DNA of 5,615 nt from Kiritimatiellia bacterium (GTDB lineage: Bacteria > Verrucomicrobiota > Kiritimatiellia > RFP12 > UBA1067): positions 1 to 5,615 of the forward strand of contig JAFPDR010000207.1 of assembly GCA_017389885.1 (NCBI GenBank), given 5' to 3'. The notes below the pieces were generated by a model. The model ran no database searches. It was not told the DNA's origin and saw only the letters and a list, made by a program, of their open reading frames with translations. Positions 1 through 5,615 of this stretch are shown here, piece by piece; the stretch's first letter is position 1; every line of letters starts with the position of its first letter. The translations under genes were made by a program, and so were the position numbers.

Positions 1-768
1 GGTGTCGTAGACGGTCGGCGCGCCGCTCATCATGCAGATGGTGCGCTCGACGCCCATGCCCGTGTCGACGTTGTGGCGTCCGAGCGGGACGAACTTGCCC
101 TCCTCGTTCTTGTTGTACTGCATGAAGACGTCGTTCCAGATCTCGATGTACTTCCCGCAGTGGCAGCCGGGGCGGCAGCCCTCGCCGCACTTCTCCTTGC
201 CCGTGTCGATGAACATCTCGGTGTCGGGTCCGCAGGGGCCCGTCGTGCCCGCGGGACCCCACCAGTTGTCCTCGCGCGGCAGACGGAAGATTCGCTCCTC
301 CGGAATGCCGACCGACTTCCAGATCTCTACTGCCTCCTCGTCGGCGGGGATATAGCCGTCTTCGCCTTCCCTGCCCTCGCCGCGGAATACCGTTACGTTG
401 AGCTGCTCGGGCCTGAAGCCGAGGTGCTGGGTGAGGAACTCGAAGCTCCAGGAGATCGCCTCCTTCTTGAAGTAGTCGTTCAAGGACCAGTTGCCGAGCA
501 TCTCGAAGAACGTGAGGTGCGCGGCATCGCCGACTTCGTCGATGTCGCCTGTCCTTACGCACTTCTGGACGTCCGTGAGGCGAGTCCCCGCCGGATGCTC
601 CATCGCGCCCATGAGGTACGGCACGAGCGGATGCATTCCCGCCGTCGTGAAGAGGACGGTGGGGTCGTTCTCCGGGATTACTGAGGCGCCCGGGATTATC
701 GCGTGTCCCTTCGACTCGAAAAACTTGAGGTATGCGTCGCGGAGTTCGTCCGCGGTGAGGTTCTTCAT
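1..768 (-). CDS. alaS: Alanyl-tRNA synthetase, N-terminal 256 residues (3' end beyond window)
   Basis: Class II synthetase that charges tRNA-Ala with alanine in the cytoplasm. The frame is open from the ATG at 766-768 to the window edge, so only the catalytic core is present. Visible marks: '[13 protein letters not shown]' (about residues 40-52), '[16 protein letters not shown]' (66-81), '[14 protein letters not shown]'-like class II motif 2 region (here starting AHLTFFEM, 83-96), '[20 protein letters not shown]' (167-186), and the motif 3 approach '[11 protein letters not shown]' (232-242). A Cys-rich insert at 194-204 (C194, C198, C202, C204) precedes '[14 protein letters not shown]'. The start is supported by the SD AAAGGA at 778-783, nine bases upstream, and by alignment to the family N-terminus. 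The ATG overlaps the stop of the upstream gene as ATGA, suggesting translational coupling. Whether editing and C-Ala domains follow cannot be seen. Family assignment is very secure. Confidence 0.97.
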   Translation of the reverse strand, partial: MKNLTADELRDAYLKFFESKGHAIIPGASVIPENDPTVLFTTAGMHPLVPYLMGAMEHPAGTRLTDVQKCVRTGDIDEVGDAAHLTFFEMLGNWSLNDYFKKEAISWSFEFLTQHLGFRPEQLNVTVFRGEGREGEDGYIPADEEAVEIWKSVGIPEERIFRLPREDNWWGPAGTTGPCGPDTEMFIDTGKEKCGEGCRPGCHCGKYIEIWNDVFMQYNKNEEGKFVPLGRHNVDTGMGVERTICMMSGAPTVYDT

Positions 769-1706
769 GGAGTTGTGTCCTTTCTGTTCGAAATCTGCAT
801 CTGGTCGAGCTCCGGTATCGAGTCGCGGAGCGAAAGCTTGAGCGGGAGGTCGAGGCACAGCGGGCGCAGCATCCTGAACAGGCGCTGCGAGCGCACCAAC
901 ATCTCGCCCGGCACCTTGCCGCGCGCGAGCAGGTGCTTGAGAAGCCGCGGCGCCACGCCCTCCCACAGCTGGCGCAGCCCGCCGTCCGGCGCCGGCGAGA
1001 CTATGTCGGAGACTATCGGCTGCTTCGCCGCCATGTCGAAGGCGAGGAGCCTGTACGCGCAGCGCGGACGCGGCTCCTTCGTCGAGAGCCCCGGCAGTAT
1101 CGCGAAGTCGACGGCGATCTTCTCCTCATTCGCGAAGGGAAGGTCCTTCGCCTTCGCGAGGTCCGCCTTCGCGAACGTTATCTGCTCGACGTGCGGACGC
1201 GGGTCGGGGATCGCAAGCGCCTCGTCGGACCATTTTCCGTCCGCCCCCTCGACCCTCGCGAACATCGCCTTCTCGGAAGCGTAGCGCATCGGGAGCGAGC
1301 GGTCCGACTCCAACCGCAGCATGAAGCCGTATGACTCCCACAGCATCTTCGCGCACAGCTCTCGCTCGCGGTCGTTCGCAATGCGCGGCAGGTAGCACGG
1401 GTCGTGTCTGAAGAGCACGGGGGCGCCCTCCCTCGGGAAGACGAGCTCGAAGTGCGCGATCTCCATCGGCGAGGAGTAGAAGCCGAAGCTCGGGTCGACG
1501 CGCGTGCGTATGAAGTCGTGGAACGTCTGCCAGCCCTCGACCATCATGAAGCGGATGCGCGCGGGGCCCGCGCTCTCGGCGATCGCCGTGCAGAAGTACG
1601 GGAAAACCGTGCCCCTGGGGCATAGCGCCCAGTTGCACTGCGCGACGCCCTCCCACAGCCCGAGGGCGTCCATCTTCGCGGCGATCTCCTCTATCGTCCT
1701 TCCCAT
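765..1706 (-). CDS. Conserved-looking hypothetical protein, 313 aa, coupled to alaS
   Basis: I do not recognise this protein with certainty. It is a soluble, mixed-composition 313-residue protein with no signal peptide or membrane segment. The N-terminal half (about 1-90) has an aromatic-rich stretch with '[11 protein letters not shown]', '[13 protein letters not shown]' and '[17 protein letters not shown]'. The middle holds a Cys/His-containing '[10 protein letters not shown]' (100-109). The C-terminal part (about 245-303) reads as two helices then a short strand pattern: '[18 protein letters not shown]', '[17 protein letters not shown]', 'DSIPELDQ'. That tail loosely recalls the DUF6930/DUF7309 group of uncharacterised bacterial proteins; this is memory of pattern only. 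The ATG sits four bases after the gspF stop, with a weak GGGA seven bases upstream, and the stop overlaps the alaS start, so it is an operon member. Codon use matches its neighbours, supporting a real gene. Confidence 0.82.
   Translation of the reverse strand: MGRTIEEIAAKMDALGLWEGVAQCNWALCPRGTVFPYFCTAIAESAGPARIRFMMVEGWQTFHDFIRTRVDPSFGFYSSPMEIAHFELVFPREGAPVLFRHDPCYLPRIANDRERELCAKMLWESYGFMLRLESDRSLPMRYASEKAMFARVEGADGKWSDEALAIPDPRPHVEQITFAKADLAKAKDLPFANEEKIAVDFAILPGLSTKEPRPRCAYRLLAFDMAAKQPIVSDIVSPAPDGGLRQLWEGVAPRLLKHLLARGKVPGEMLVRSQRLFRMLRPLCLDLPLKLSLRDSIPELDQMQISNRKDTTP
778..783 (-). promoter_or_regulatory. Ribosome binding site of alaS
   Basis: On the minus strand AAAGGA lies nine bases before the alaS ATG, inside the last codons of the upstream 313-residue gene. 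It is a good match to the anti-SD sequence and fixes the alaS start. It also means alaS can recruit ribosomes itself in addition to coupling through the ATGA overlap. Confidence 0.75.
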
Positions 1707-1710
1707 GCCG

Positions 1711-2889
1711 TCATCCCATCGAGGCGGAGACCTTGAACACCGCCATGAGGATCGCGATCGCGACGAAACCGACGACGCCCGCTATCGCGACGATCATTAT
1801 CGGCTCGAGCGCGTTGGTGAAGGACGCGATGTTCCTGTCCATGTCCTTCTGGTAGCGGCGCCCGATGTGCTCGAGCGACGACGCCATGTCGCCCGCCTGC
1901 TCGCCGACCGCGAGCATGTCCGTCATCATGCGCGGGAAAACCCCCGACGACGCGAGCGGACCGGAGATCGACGTTCCGTCCGTGACGCGCTTCCTCGCCG
2001 TCTCCAGCGCCTGCGCGATAACGGCGTTGTCGCACGTGTCCGCCGATATCTTCAGCGCCTGCAGGACGTTCACGCCGTTGGAGAGGAGGGTCTTGAGGGT
2101 GTACGCGAGCGAGGAGTACGCGCCCGCGGCGACGATGCCCTTCACGAGCGGCGCGCGGAGCTTCCACCCGTCGATCTTGAGCCGGCCCGATGGCGTGTCC
2201 TTCCACTTTCGGAACCACAGGAAGAACAGCACGCCGGCGATCGCGAGGGTCCAGCCGTAGTGGATGAAGAAGTCCGAAAGCCCGATGAGCATCCGCGTCG
2301 GGAGCGGAAGCGCCGCGCCCATCGCGTCGAAGACCTTCTGGAACTTCGGGATGATCCACACGAGCGCGCCTATCACGGCGACCACGCCGAAGCAGAGCAC
2401 TATCACCGGATACGACATCGCGCTCTTGATCTTGCCGCGCATGTTGTCGTTGCGCTCGTAGTGGTCAACAAGGCGTCGCAGCACCTCGACGAGCGCGCCG
2501 GAGGCCTCGCCTGCGCGGATCATGTTGGAGTAGAGCGGGGGGAAGCTCTTCGGATGGTGCGCGCACGCGTCCGAGAAGCTTTCGCCGCGGACGATCCTGT
2601 CGCAGAGGTCCTGCCCGACGTAGCGCTGGGCGGAATCCTCCTCGCCCTGGTTGGAGAGCGCCTGCAGCGCCTGCCCGAGCGTCATGCCGGCCTCGATGAG
2701 GTCCGCGAGCTCCGAGGTGAAGAGCAGCACCTCGACGGGCTTCATCGCAGTCCTGCGGCGCCCCCCGCCGATCTGCACGTTCCAGAGCGACTCCTTCTTG
2801 GGCTTCTGGGACGCCGAAGCGGAAGGCGAGGCCTCCGCCGCCGGCTTCCCGGCGGACGCAGCGCCCGTCTTCCTCTTCGCGTAGCCCAT
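1711..2889 (-). CDS. GspF/PilC-family inner-membrane platform protein (type II secretion / type IV pilus)
   Basis: Polytopic inner-membrane protein of the kind that sits under a pseudopilus and works with a GspE/PilB ATPase. Two T2SSF repeats are visible: about 53-178 and 256-382. Each carries the family pattern: 'FPPLYSNMIRAGEASGALVE' (116-135) and 'FPRMMTDMLAVGEQAGDMA' (318-336). Likely membrane segments lie at about 162-180, 211-227 and 363-385, the last inside the conserved 'LEPIMIVAIAGVVGFVAIAI'. At 392 residues it is close to usual length, but the first ~35 residues are a Lys/Ala/Ser/Pro-rich stretch in place of the usual N-terminal 'Y.A.d..G' domain. An internal ATG at 2742-2744 (residue 49) is preceded by AGGA and could be a second start, but 'SLWNVQIG' before it looks homologous to family members, so I keep the longer form. 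It begins four bases after the serA stop with only a poor SD. No gspE, gspG or gspD is in view. Confidence 0.93.
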   Translation of the reverse strand: MGYAKRKTGAASAGKPAAEASPSASASQKPKKESLWNVQIGGGRRRTAMKPVEVLLFTSELADLIEAGMTLGQALQALSNQGEEDSAQRYVGQDLCDRIVRGESFSDACAHHPKSFPPLYSNMIRAGEASGALVEVLRRLVDHYERNDNMRGKIKSAMSYPVIVLCFGVVAVIGALVWIIPKFQKVFDAMGAALPLPTRMLIGLSDFFIHYGWTLAIAGVLFFLWFRKWKDTPSGRLKIDGWKLRAPLVKGIVAAGAYSSLAYTLKTLLSNGVNVLQALKISADTCDNAVIAQALETARKRVTDGTSISGPLASSGVFPRMMTDMLAVGEQAGDMASSLEHIGRRYQKDMDRNIASFTNALEPIMIVAIAGVVGFVAIAILMAVFKVSASMG

Positions 2890-2893
2890 GGCC

Positions 2894-4060
2894 TTACTTG
2901 ATGACCCTCGCGCGGATGACCGCCTCGGACGCCTCGAGCGCCTTCACGACGTCCGCCGGAATCGGGGAGTCGGTGTCGATGAGCGTGTAGGCGTAGTCGC
3001 CGCGGCTCTTGTTCGCGATCGCGTCGATGTTGACCTTCGCGTTGCCGAGGATCGACGTGAACTGCCCGATCATGTTCGCGACGTTCTTGTGGCAGATCGC
3101 GACGCGCCCGGCCTTGTTCGCCACGCCGAGCGAGCACGCGGGGTAGTTGACGGAGTTGACGATGTTGCCGTTCTCGAGGTAGTCGCGCATCTCCTTGACC
3201 GCCATGACCGCGCAGTTGTCCTCAGCCTCCTCGGTGGACGCGCCGAGGTGCGGGATGACGATGCAGCCCTTCTGTCCGGCGGTCGTGGAGTTCGGGAAGT
3301 CGGAGACGTACTTGCGGACCTTCCCGGCCTCGATGGCCGCGAGGAGGTCCTTCTCGTTGACGAGCGCGTCGCGCGCGGCGTTGACGATGATGACCCCGCG
3401 CTTCATCATCGCGATCGCCTCGGCGTTGATCATGCCCTTGGTCTCGGGGAGCGCGGGCACGTGGATCGTGATGAAGTCGCACGCGCGGTAGATCGCCTCG
3501 ACGTTCTTGCAGTGCTTCACGGCGTGGTCGAGGTTCCACGCGGCGTCGACGGAAAGGTAGGGGTCGTAGCCGAAGACCTCCATGCCGAGCTCGATCGCGG
3601 CGTTCGCGACCTTCTGCCCGATCGCGCCGAGTCCGATGACGCCGAGCCTCTTGCCCTGGATCTCCGTTCCGGCAAAGGCCTTCTTCGCCTTCTCGGCGGT
3701 CTTGTTGATAGCGGGGTCGGCGGCGTTCTCCTTGACCCACTCGATGCCGCCGACGATGTCGCGGCTCGCGAGGAGCATCGCGGCTATGACGAGCTCCTTC
3801 ACGCCGTTGGCGTTCGCGCCGGGCGTGTTGAAGACGACTATGCCCTTCTTCGCGTACTCGGCGTGCGGGATGTTGTTGACCCCCGCGCCCGCGCGGGCGA
3901 CGGCGAGGAGGTTCGCGCCCGGGACGAGCTCGTCCATCTTGGCGCTCCTGACGAACACCGCGTCGGCCTCTTCGAACTTCTCGGTGCGGACGTAGTTCTC
4001 GCCCAGGTTGTTCAGCCCGCAGTCCGCGATCGGATTCAGGCAGTTGTACTTGTAGTTCAT
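2894..4060 (-). CDS. serA: D-3-phosphoglycerate dehydrogenase, short ACT-domain type
   Basis: NAD-dependent 2-hydroxyacid dehydrogenase, most likely oxidising 3-phosphoglycerate to 3-phosphohydroxypyruvate, the first step of serine synthesis. Visible: substrate-domain 'ARAGAGVNNI' (55-64), 'NTPGANANGVKEL' (78-90), Rossmann 'GVIGLGAIGQKV' (140-151) with the acidic residue of 'GYDPY' (D166) favouring NAD, 'NAAR' with catalytic Arg230, and 'PHLGASTEEAE' with catalytic His271. The C-terminal ~70 residues (318-388, 'GRVAICHKNVANMIGQFTSI') form an ACT domain, typically the serine-feedback or oligomerisation module. At 388 residues it fits the short ACT class and lacks the extra ASB domain. By alignment of spacing to E. 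coli SerA, the triad Glu position is Thr259 within 'DFPNSTTAG', so the classical Arg-Glu-His triad is incomplete. The start is supported by AAAGGA ten bases upstream. First gene of the leftward operon. A related 2-hydroxyacid dehydrogenase with another substrate cannot be excluded. Confidence 0.92.
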   Translation of the reverse strand: MNYKYNCLNPIADCGLNNLGENYVRTEKFEEADAVFVRSAKMDELVPGANLLAVARAGAGVNNIPHAEYAKKGIVVFNTPGANANGVKELVIAAMLLASRDIVGGIEWVKENAADPAINKTAEKAKKAFAGTEIQGKRLGVIGLGAIGQKVANAAIELGMEVFGYDPYLSVDAAWNLDHAVKHCKNVEAIYRACDFITIHVPALPETKGMINAEAIAMMKRGVIIVNAARDALVNEKDLLAAIEAGKVRKYVSDFPNSTTAGQKGCIVIPHLGASTEEAEDNCAVMAVKEMRDYLENGNIVNSVNYPACSLGVANKAGRVAICHKNVANMIGQFTSILGNAKVNIDAIANKSRGDYAYTLIDTDSPIPADVVKALEASEAVIRARVIK

Positions 4061-4070
4061 TTTTCTTCTT

Positions 4071-4076
4071 TCCTTT
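4071..4076 (-). promoter_or_regulatory. Ribosome binding site of serA
   Basis: AAAGGA on the minus strand, ten bases before the serA ATG, within a purine-rich leader that ends AAGAAGAAAA. It is identical to the hexamer before alaS and fixes the serA start. Confidence 0.75.
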
Positions 4077-4097
4077 AGAGTTTATCTCGGAATTTCC

Positions 4098-4111
4098 CGT
4101 CACGCATGACG
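4098..4111 (-). repeat. Small hairpin in the predicted serA 5' leader
   Basis: Perfect inverted repeat CGTCA-TGCG-TGACG (minus-strand reading), five-base arms and a four-base loop, located between the predicted transcription start near 4115 and the serA SD at 4071-4076. It has no T-tract and is too short to be a confident terminator; it could stabilise the message or be a protein-binding dyad. Confidence 0.45.
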
Positions 4112-4116
4112 ATTAG

Positions 4117-4130
4117 GGTATATTATACCA
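4117..4130 (-). promoter_or_regulatory. Extended -10 promoter of the serA operon, inside a perfect dyad
   Basis: On the minus strand TGGTATAAT (4130-4122) is a perfect extended -10 element. Seventeen bases upstream the hexamer is CCGCAC, a poor -35, so the promoter would rely on the TG motif. Transcription would begin near 4115, giving a leader of about 55 bases. The -10 is embedded in a perfect 13-bp dyad, GGTATA-T-TATACC at 4117-4129, which could be bound by a regulator or simply reflect the AT-rich element. Confidence 0.75.
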
Positions 4131-4138
4131 AATTTCCC

Positions 4139-4350
4139 CGCCCAGTGCGGCGGCACGTGGTGCAACGGGCGATTTATGCAAGGATACGGCAAACTGCCCC
4201 GCATCTGCGCATAGCGCATATATTGGCGTATATGTGTTTGCGCCTGCGTCGCGGAGCGACGCAACCCCCTGCCAAGATTTGTGGTCCCGCGAAGCGCAAA
4301 ACATGACAACATAGACTATGCAGCGACGTTTGGCACTACATAAATATCTC
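4139..4350. other. Intergenic stretch without a gene, rich in inverted repeats
   Basis: About 210 bases between the two divergent promoters. Short open frames here (4100-4312 on either strand) have no SD, no recognisable protein pattern and unlike composition, so I call no gene. It holds a tandem heptamer GCGCATA twice (4207-4220), a dyad CATATA-TTGGCG-TATATG (4217-4234), an eight-base-arm hairpin (4245-4263) enclosed by a distal inverted repeat TTTGCGC/GCGCAAA (4237-4243 and 4294-4300), and a dyad CATAG-A-CTATG (4310-4320). These may be regulatory sites for the divergent genes or part of a small RNA. Nothing in it matches an RNA family I know. Confidence 0.5.
4245..4263. repeat. Perfect GC-rich hairpin, 8-bp arms
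   Basis: TGCGTCGC-GGA-GCGACGCA, a perfect inverted repeat with a three-base loop. No T-run follows on either strand, so it is not a standard intrinsic terminator. Its arms share GTCGC/GCGAC with the hairpin at 5055-5075, hinting at a recurrent intergenic element in this genome. Confidence 0.6.
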
Positions 4351-4351
4351 G

Positions 4352-4384
4352 TTGCACCCGGATGCGCCGCGGATATGCTATACT
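4352..4384 (+). promoter_or_regulatory. Putative promoter of the HAD gene
   Basis: TGCTATACT at 4376-4384 is an extended -10 element (TGN plus TATACT). An alternative reading is TTGCAC (4352-4357), a 16-base spacer, and TATGCT (4374-4379). Either puts the transcription start at about 4386-4391, only 10-16 bases before the ATG at 4402, with AGGGA at 4391-4395 as SD. The leader would therefore be very short. Confidence 0.6.
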
Positions 4385-4401
4385 ATGCGTAGGGAAACGA
4401 C

Positions 4402-5043
4402 ATGAGATACATTGGTGCCATATTCGACCAGGACGGGCTCCTCTTCGACACGGAGAGGATTTACCAGAGCTCGTGGGTGGAGGCCGGCGGGCTGCACGGC
4501 ATCGCGGTGCATCCCGACTTCCCGAAGCGCTTCTGCGGGCTGTCCCCTTCCGCAATCACAGCTATCGTCCGAGAAGCCTATCCGCAGCTCGACGTGGACG
4601 CCTACTGCCGCGACGCGATGCGCATGGCGTGGGATGCCCAGCTCGCGCAGACGCCGGAGCCCAAGAAGGGCCTGCTCGAAATGCTCGAGTTCTGCCGCAG
4701 CCACGGAATCAGGACCGCCATCGCCTCCAGCTCGACCATAAGCGTGGTGCGCCACAACATAGAATCGGCCGGCGTGGCGGACTTCTTCGACGCGATCGCC
4801 ACCGGCGGCGAAGTGAAGCACGGCAAACCCGCGCCGGACATCTTCCTCCTCGCCGCGTCGAAGATCGGCGTCGATCCCGCGCTGTGCGTCGTGTTCGAGG
4901 ACGCATTCAGCGGAATCCGCGGCGCATCCGCCGCGGGCTGCAGGCCGGTGATGATTCCAGACCTGGTCCAGCCGACGGACGAGATAAGGGCGATATGCAC
5001 TATCTACCCCGACCTCGCCGCCGCGACCGCCGCGTTCGAGTGA
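4402..5043 (+). CDS. HAD-superfamily hydrolase, subfamily IA (beta-phosphoglucomutase-like)
   Basis: Cytoplasmic haloacid-dehalogenase-fold enzyme of 213 residues, the usual size. All four HAD motifs are present: motif I 'FDQDGLLFDTE' (8-18) with nucleophile D9 and acid/base D11; motif II Ser109 in 'IASSS'; motif III Lys142 in 'HGKPAPDIF'; motif IV E166/D167 in 'VVFEDAFSGI'. A helical cap (about 19-88) between motifs I and II is the C1 cap of subfamily IA, as in beta-phosphoglucomutase, phosphoglycolate phosphatase and sugar-phosphate phosphatases. D11 is compatible with either phosphatase or mutase chemistry, so the substrate cannot be named. The ATG is preceded by AGGGA with seven bases of spacing, and motif I begins at the usual distance from it. 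It is divergent from the serA operon and convergent with purL, so it is probably transcribed alone. Confidence 0.93.
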   Translation: MRYIGAIFDQDGLLFDTERIYQSSWVEAGGLHGIAVHPDFPKRFCGLSPSAITAIVREAYPQLDVDAYCRDAMRMAWDAQLAQTPEPKKGLLEMLEFCRSHGIRTAIASSSTISVVRHNIESAGVADFFDAIATGGEVKHGKPAPDIFLLAASKIGVDPALCVVFEDAFSGIRGASAAGCRPVMIPDLVQPTDEIRAICTIYPDLAAATAAFE

Positions 5044-5054
5044 ACGGTCATGGC

Positions 5055-5075
5055 GGTCGCTCGACGCGAGCGACC
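5055..5075. terminator. Hairpin between convergent HAD gene and purL
   Basis: GGTCGCTCG-ACG-CGAGCGACC is a perfect inverted repeat with nine-base arms and a three-base loop, lying 11 bases after the HAD stop and 20 bases after the purL stop. Its place between converging genes suggests a bidirectional terminator or a transcript-end stabiliser. There is no T-tract on either side, so intrinsic termination is not certain. Confidence 0.6.
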
Positions 5076-5095
5076 CCGCAGACTACGCCGTCCCG

Positions 5096-5615
5096 TCACC
5101 TTCCGCGCGTCGCGAAGGCGTACGCGTTCTGGAACATGCGCATCCACGGTCCGTTCTTCTTGAACGAGCCGTCGTTGTAGCTGAGCTGGCACGCGCGGAA
5201 TCCGCGCTCCGGGTGCGGCATCATGATCGTCGCGCGTCCGTCGGACGTCGTGAAGGCTGTCTGTCCGCCGAGGGAGCCGTTCGGGTTGAACGGATACCTC
5301 ATCGTCGCCTGGCCGCGTCCGTCGACGTAGTGCGCCGCGCAGATCGACGGCGCGAAGCCGTCAGTCCACACCCTGCCCTCTCCGTGCGCGACGGCGATCG
5401 GAAGACGCGAGCCGGCCATCCCCCTGAAGAAGATGGACGGGCTGTCCTCGATCTCGACAGTCGCATAGCGCGCCTCGAACTGCTCGGAGACGTTCTTCAC
5501 GAACTTGGGCCACTTCTCCGCGCCAGGGATGATGTCCTTGAGCTGCGAGAGCATCTGGCATCCGTTGCACACGCCGAGCGAGAAGGTTCCGGGCCTGTGG
5601 AAGAACGTCTTGAAC
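5096..5615 (-). CDS. purL: Phosphoribosylformylglycinamidine synthase, C-terminal glutaminase domain (5' part beyond window)
   Basis: The last 172 codons of a large, single-chain FGAM synthase, which makes FGAM from FGAR, glutamine and ATP in the fourth step of de novo purine synthesis. The frame is open to the right edge. This part is the class I glutamine amidotransferase domain: '[14 protein letters not shown]' contains the nucleophile Cys (codon 5567-5569), and '[10 protein letters not shown]' carries the His (codon 5213-5215) and Glu of the triad. '[14 protein letters not shown]', '[24 protein letters not shown]' (quoted in two parts: '[11 protein letters not shown]' and '[13 protein letters not shown]') and the tail '[14 protein letters not shown]' match the C-terminus of E. 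coli-type PurL. The long form, rather than separate PurQ, is inferred from these sequence details; the synthetase part is out of view. It converges on the HAD gene and ends beside the hairpin at 5055-5075. Confidence 0.96.
   Translation of the reverse strand, partial: FKTFFHRPGTFSLGVCNGCQMLSQLKDIIPGAEKWPKFVKNVSEQFEARYATVEIEDSPSIFFRGMAGSRLPIAVAHGEGRVWTDGFAPSICAAHYVDGRGQATMRYPFNPNGSLGGQTAFTTSDGRATIMMPHPERGFRACQLSYNDGSFKKNGPWMRMFQNAYAFATRGR

Larger units (their letters stand above)
4091..4138. repeat. Direct repeat flanking the serA promoter
   Basis: The octamer AATTTCCC occurs at 4091-4098 and again at 4131-4138, 40 bp apart start to start, on either side of the extended -10 element. The left copy is part of the near-palindrome GGAATTTCC. 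The spacing is close to four helical turns, so the copies would face the same side of DNA. Operator function is inference. Confidence 0.4.

Noticed and set aside
73..684. 203-aa plus-strand open frame
   Set aside because: It is antisense to alaS, is rich in Arg/Leu/Glu/Asp as expected from the complement of a GC-rich gene, and has no recognisable pattern.
1504..2901. 465-aa plus-strand open frame
   Set aside because: It lies opposite gspF and the 313-aa gene; composition is dominated by Arg, His, Asp and Glu, typical of a shadow frame, whereas gspF in this region matches its family along its length.
2888..4078. 396-aa plus-strand open frame
   Set aside because: It covers serA almost exactly on the opposite strand and is a run of Val/Asp/Arg-rich sequence; serA is unmistakable in the other strand.
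4061..4115. Riboswitch or attenuator in the serA leader
   Set aside because: The predicted leader is only about 55 bases, has one 5-bp hairpin, and shows no known riboswitch core, leader peptide or terminator.
4100..4312. Small open frames of 63-70 codons on both strands in the intergenic region
   Set aside because: No SD before the starts, overlapping each other on both strands, overlapping the serA promoter and hairpins, and no protein pattern.
4330..4347. TTGGCA followed by TAAATAT as a promoter for the HAD gene
   Set aside because: The two elements are only about five bases apart, far from a usable -35/-10 spacing.
4362..5180. 272-aa plus-strand open frame overlapping the HAD gene
   Set aside because: It is an Arg-rich out-of-frame reading of the HAD gene and runs into purL; the HAD frame has all four catalytic motifs.
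5570..5572. GTG as the start of a separate short glutaminase gene
   Set aside because: The frame continues upstream without a stop as '[15 protein letters not shown]', matching PurL before the nucleophile Cys, so GTG is an internal Val codon.

Overview
The window is a GC-rich bacterial chromosome segment, densely coded, with strong G/C preference at third codon positions. No rRNA, tRNA, mobile element, CRISPR array or phage gene is visible. The gene mix (a GspF-type secretion or pilus membrane protein beside core metabolic genes, an AlaRS of the '[12 protein letters not shown]' type, and a phosphoglycerate dehydrogenase with a 'DFPN' active-site loop) would suit an uncultured anaerobe of the Kiritimatiellota/Verrucomicrobia/Lentisphaerae group. 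That placement is an impression from pattern recognition and is not proven by the sequence.

Layout. Positions 1-4060 hold four minus-strand genes in the order of transcription: serA-like D-3-phosphoglycerate dehydrogenase (4060-2894), a GspF/PilC inner-membrane protein (2889-1711), an unrecognised 313-residue soluble protein (1706-765), and the first 256 codons of alaS (768-1, running off the left edge). The junctions are 4 bp, 4 bp and an ATGA overlap, so this is almost certainly one operon with translational coupling. A 341-bp divergent intergenic region (4061-4401) carries a clear extended -10 promoter for the operon (TGGTATAAT), a likely extended -10 promoter for the rightward gene, and several inverted repeats. 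Positions 4402-5043 (plus) encode a HAD subfamily IA phosphatase/mutase with all four HAD motifs. After a 52-bp convergent gap containing a perfect 9-bp hairpin, positions 5096-5615 (minus) hold the C-terminal glutaminase end of purL, cut by the right edge.

Functionally, the window combines serine biosynthesis, protein export or pilus assembly, aminoacyl-tRNA synthesis, a sugar-phosphate-type hydrolase and purine synthesis. The operon mixes unrelated roles, and nothing in the sequence shows that its products act together. The points most worth checking are the dyad and direct repeats around the serA promoter, the loss of the canonical catalytic Glu in SerA, the replaced N-terminus of the orphan GspF, the unknown gene coupled to alaS, and two related GC-rich intergenic hairpins. 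I found no convincing evidence of a wholly new multi-gene system.
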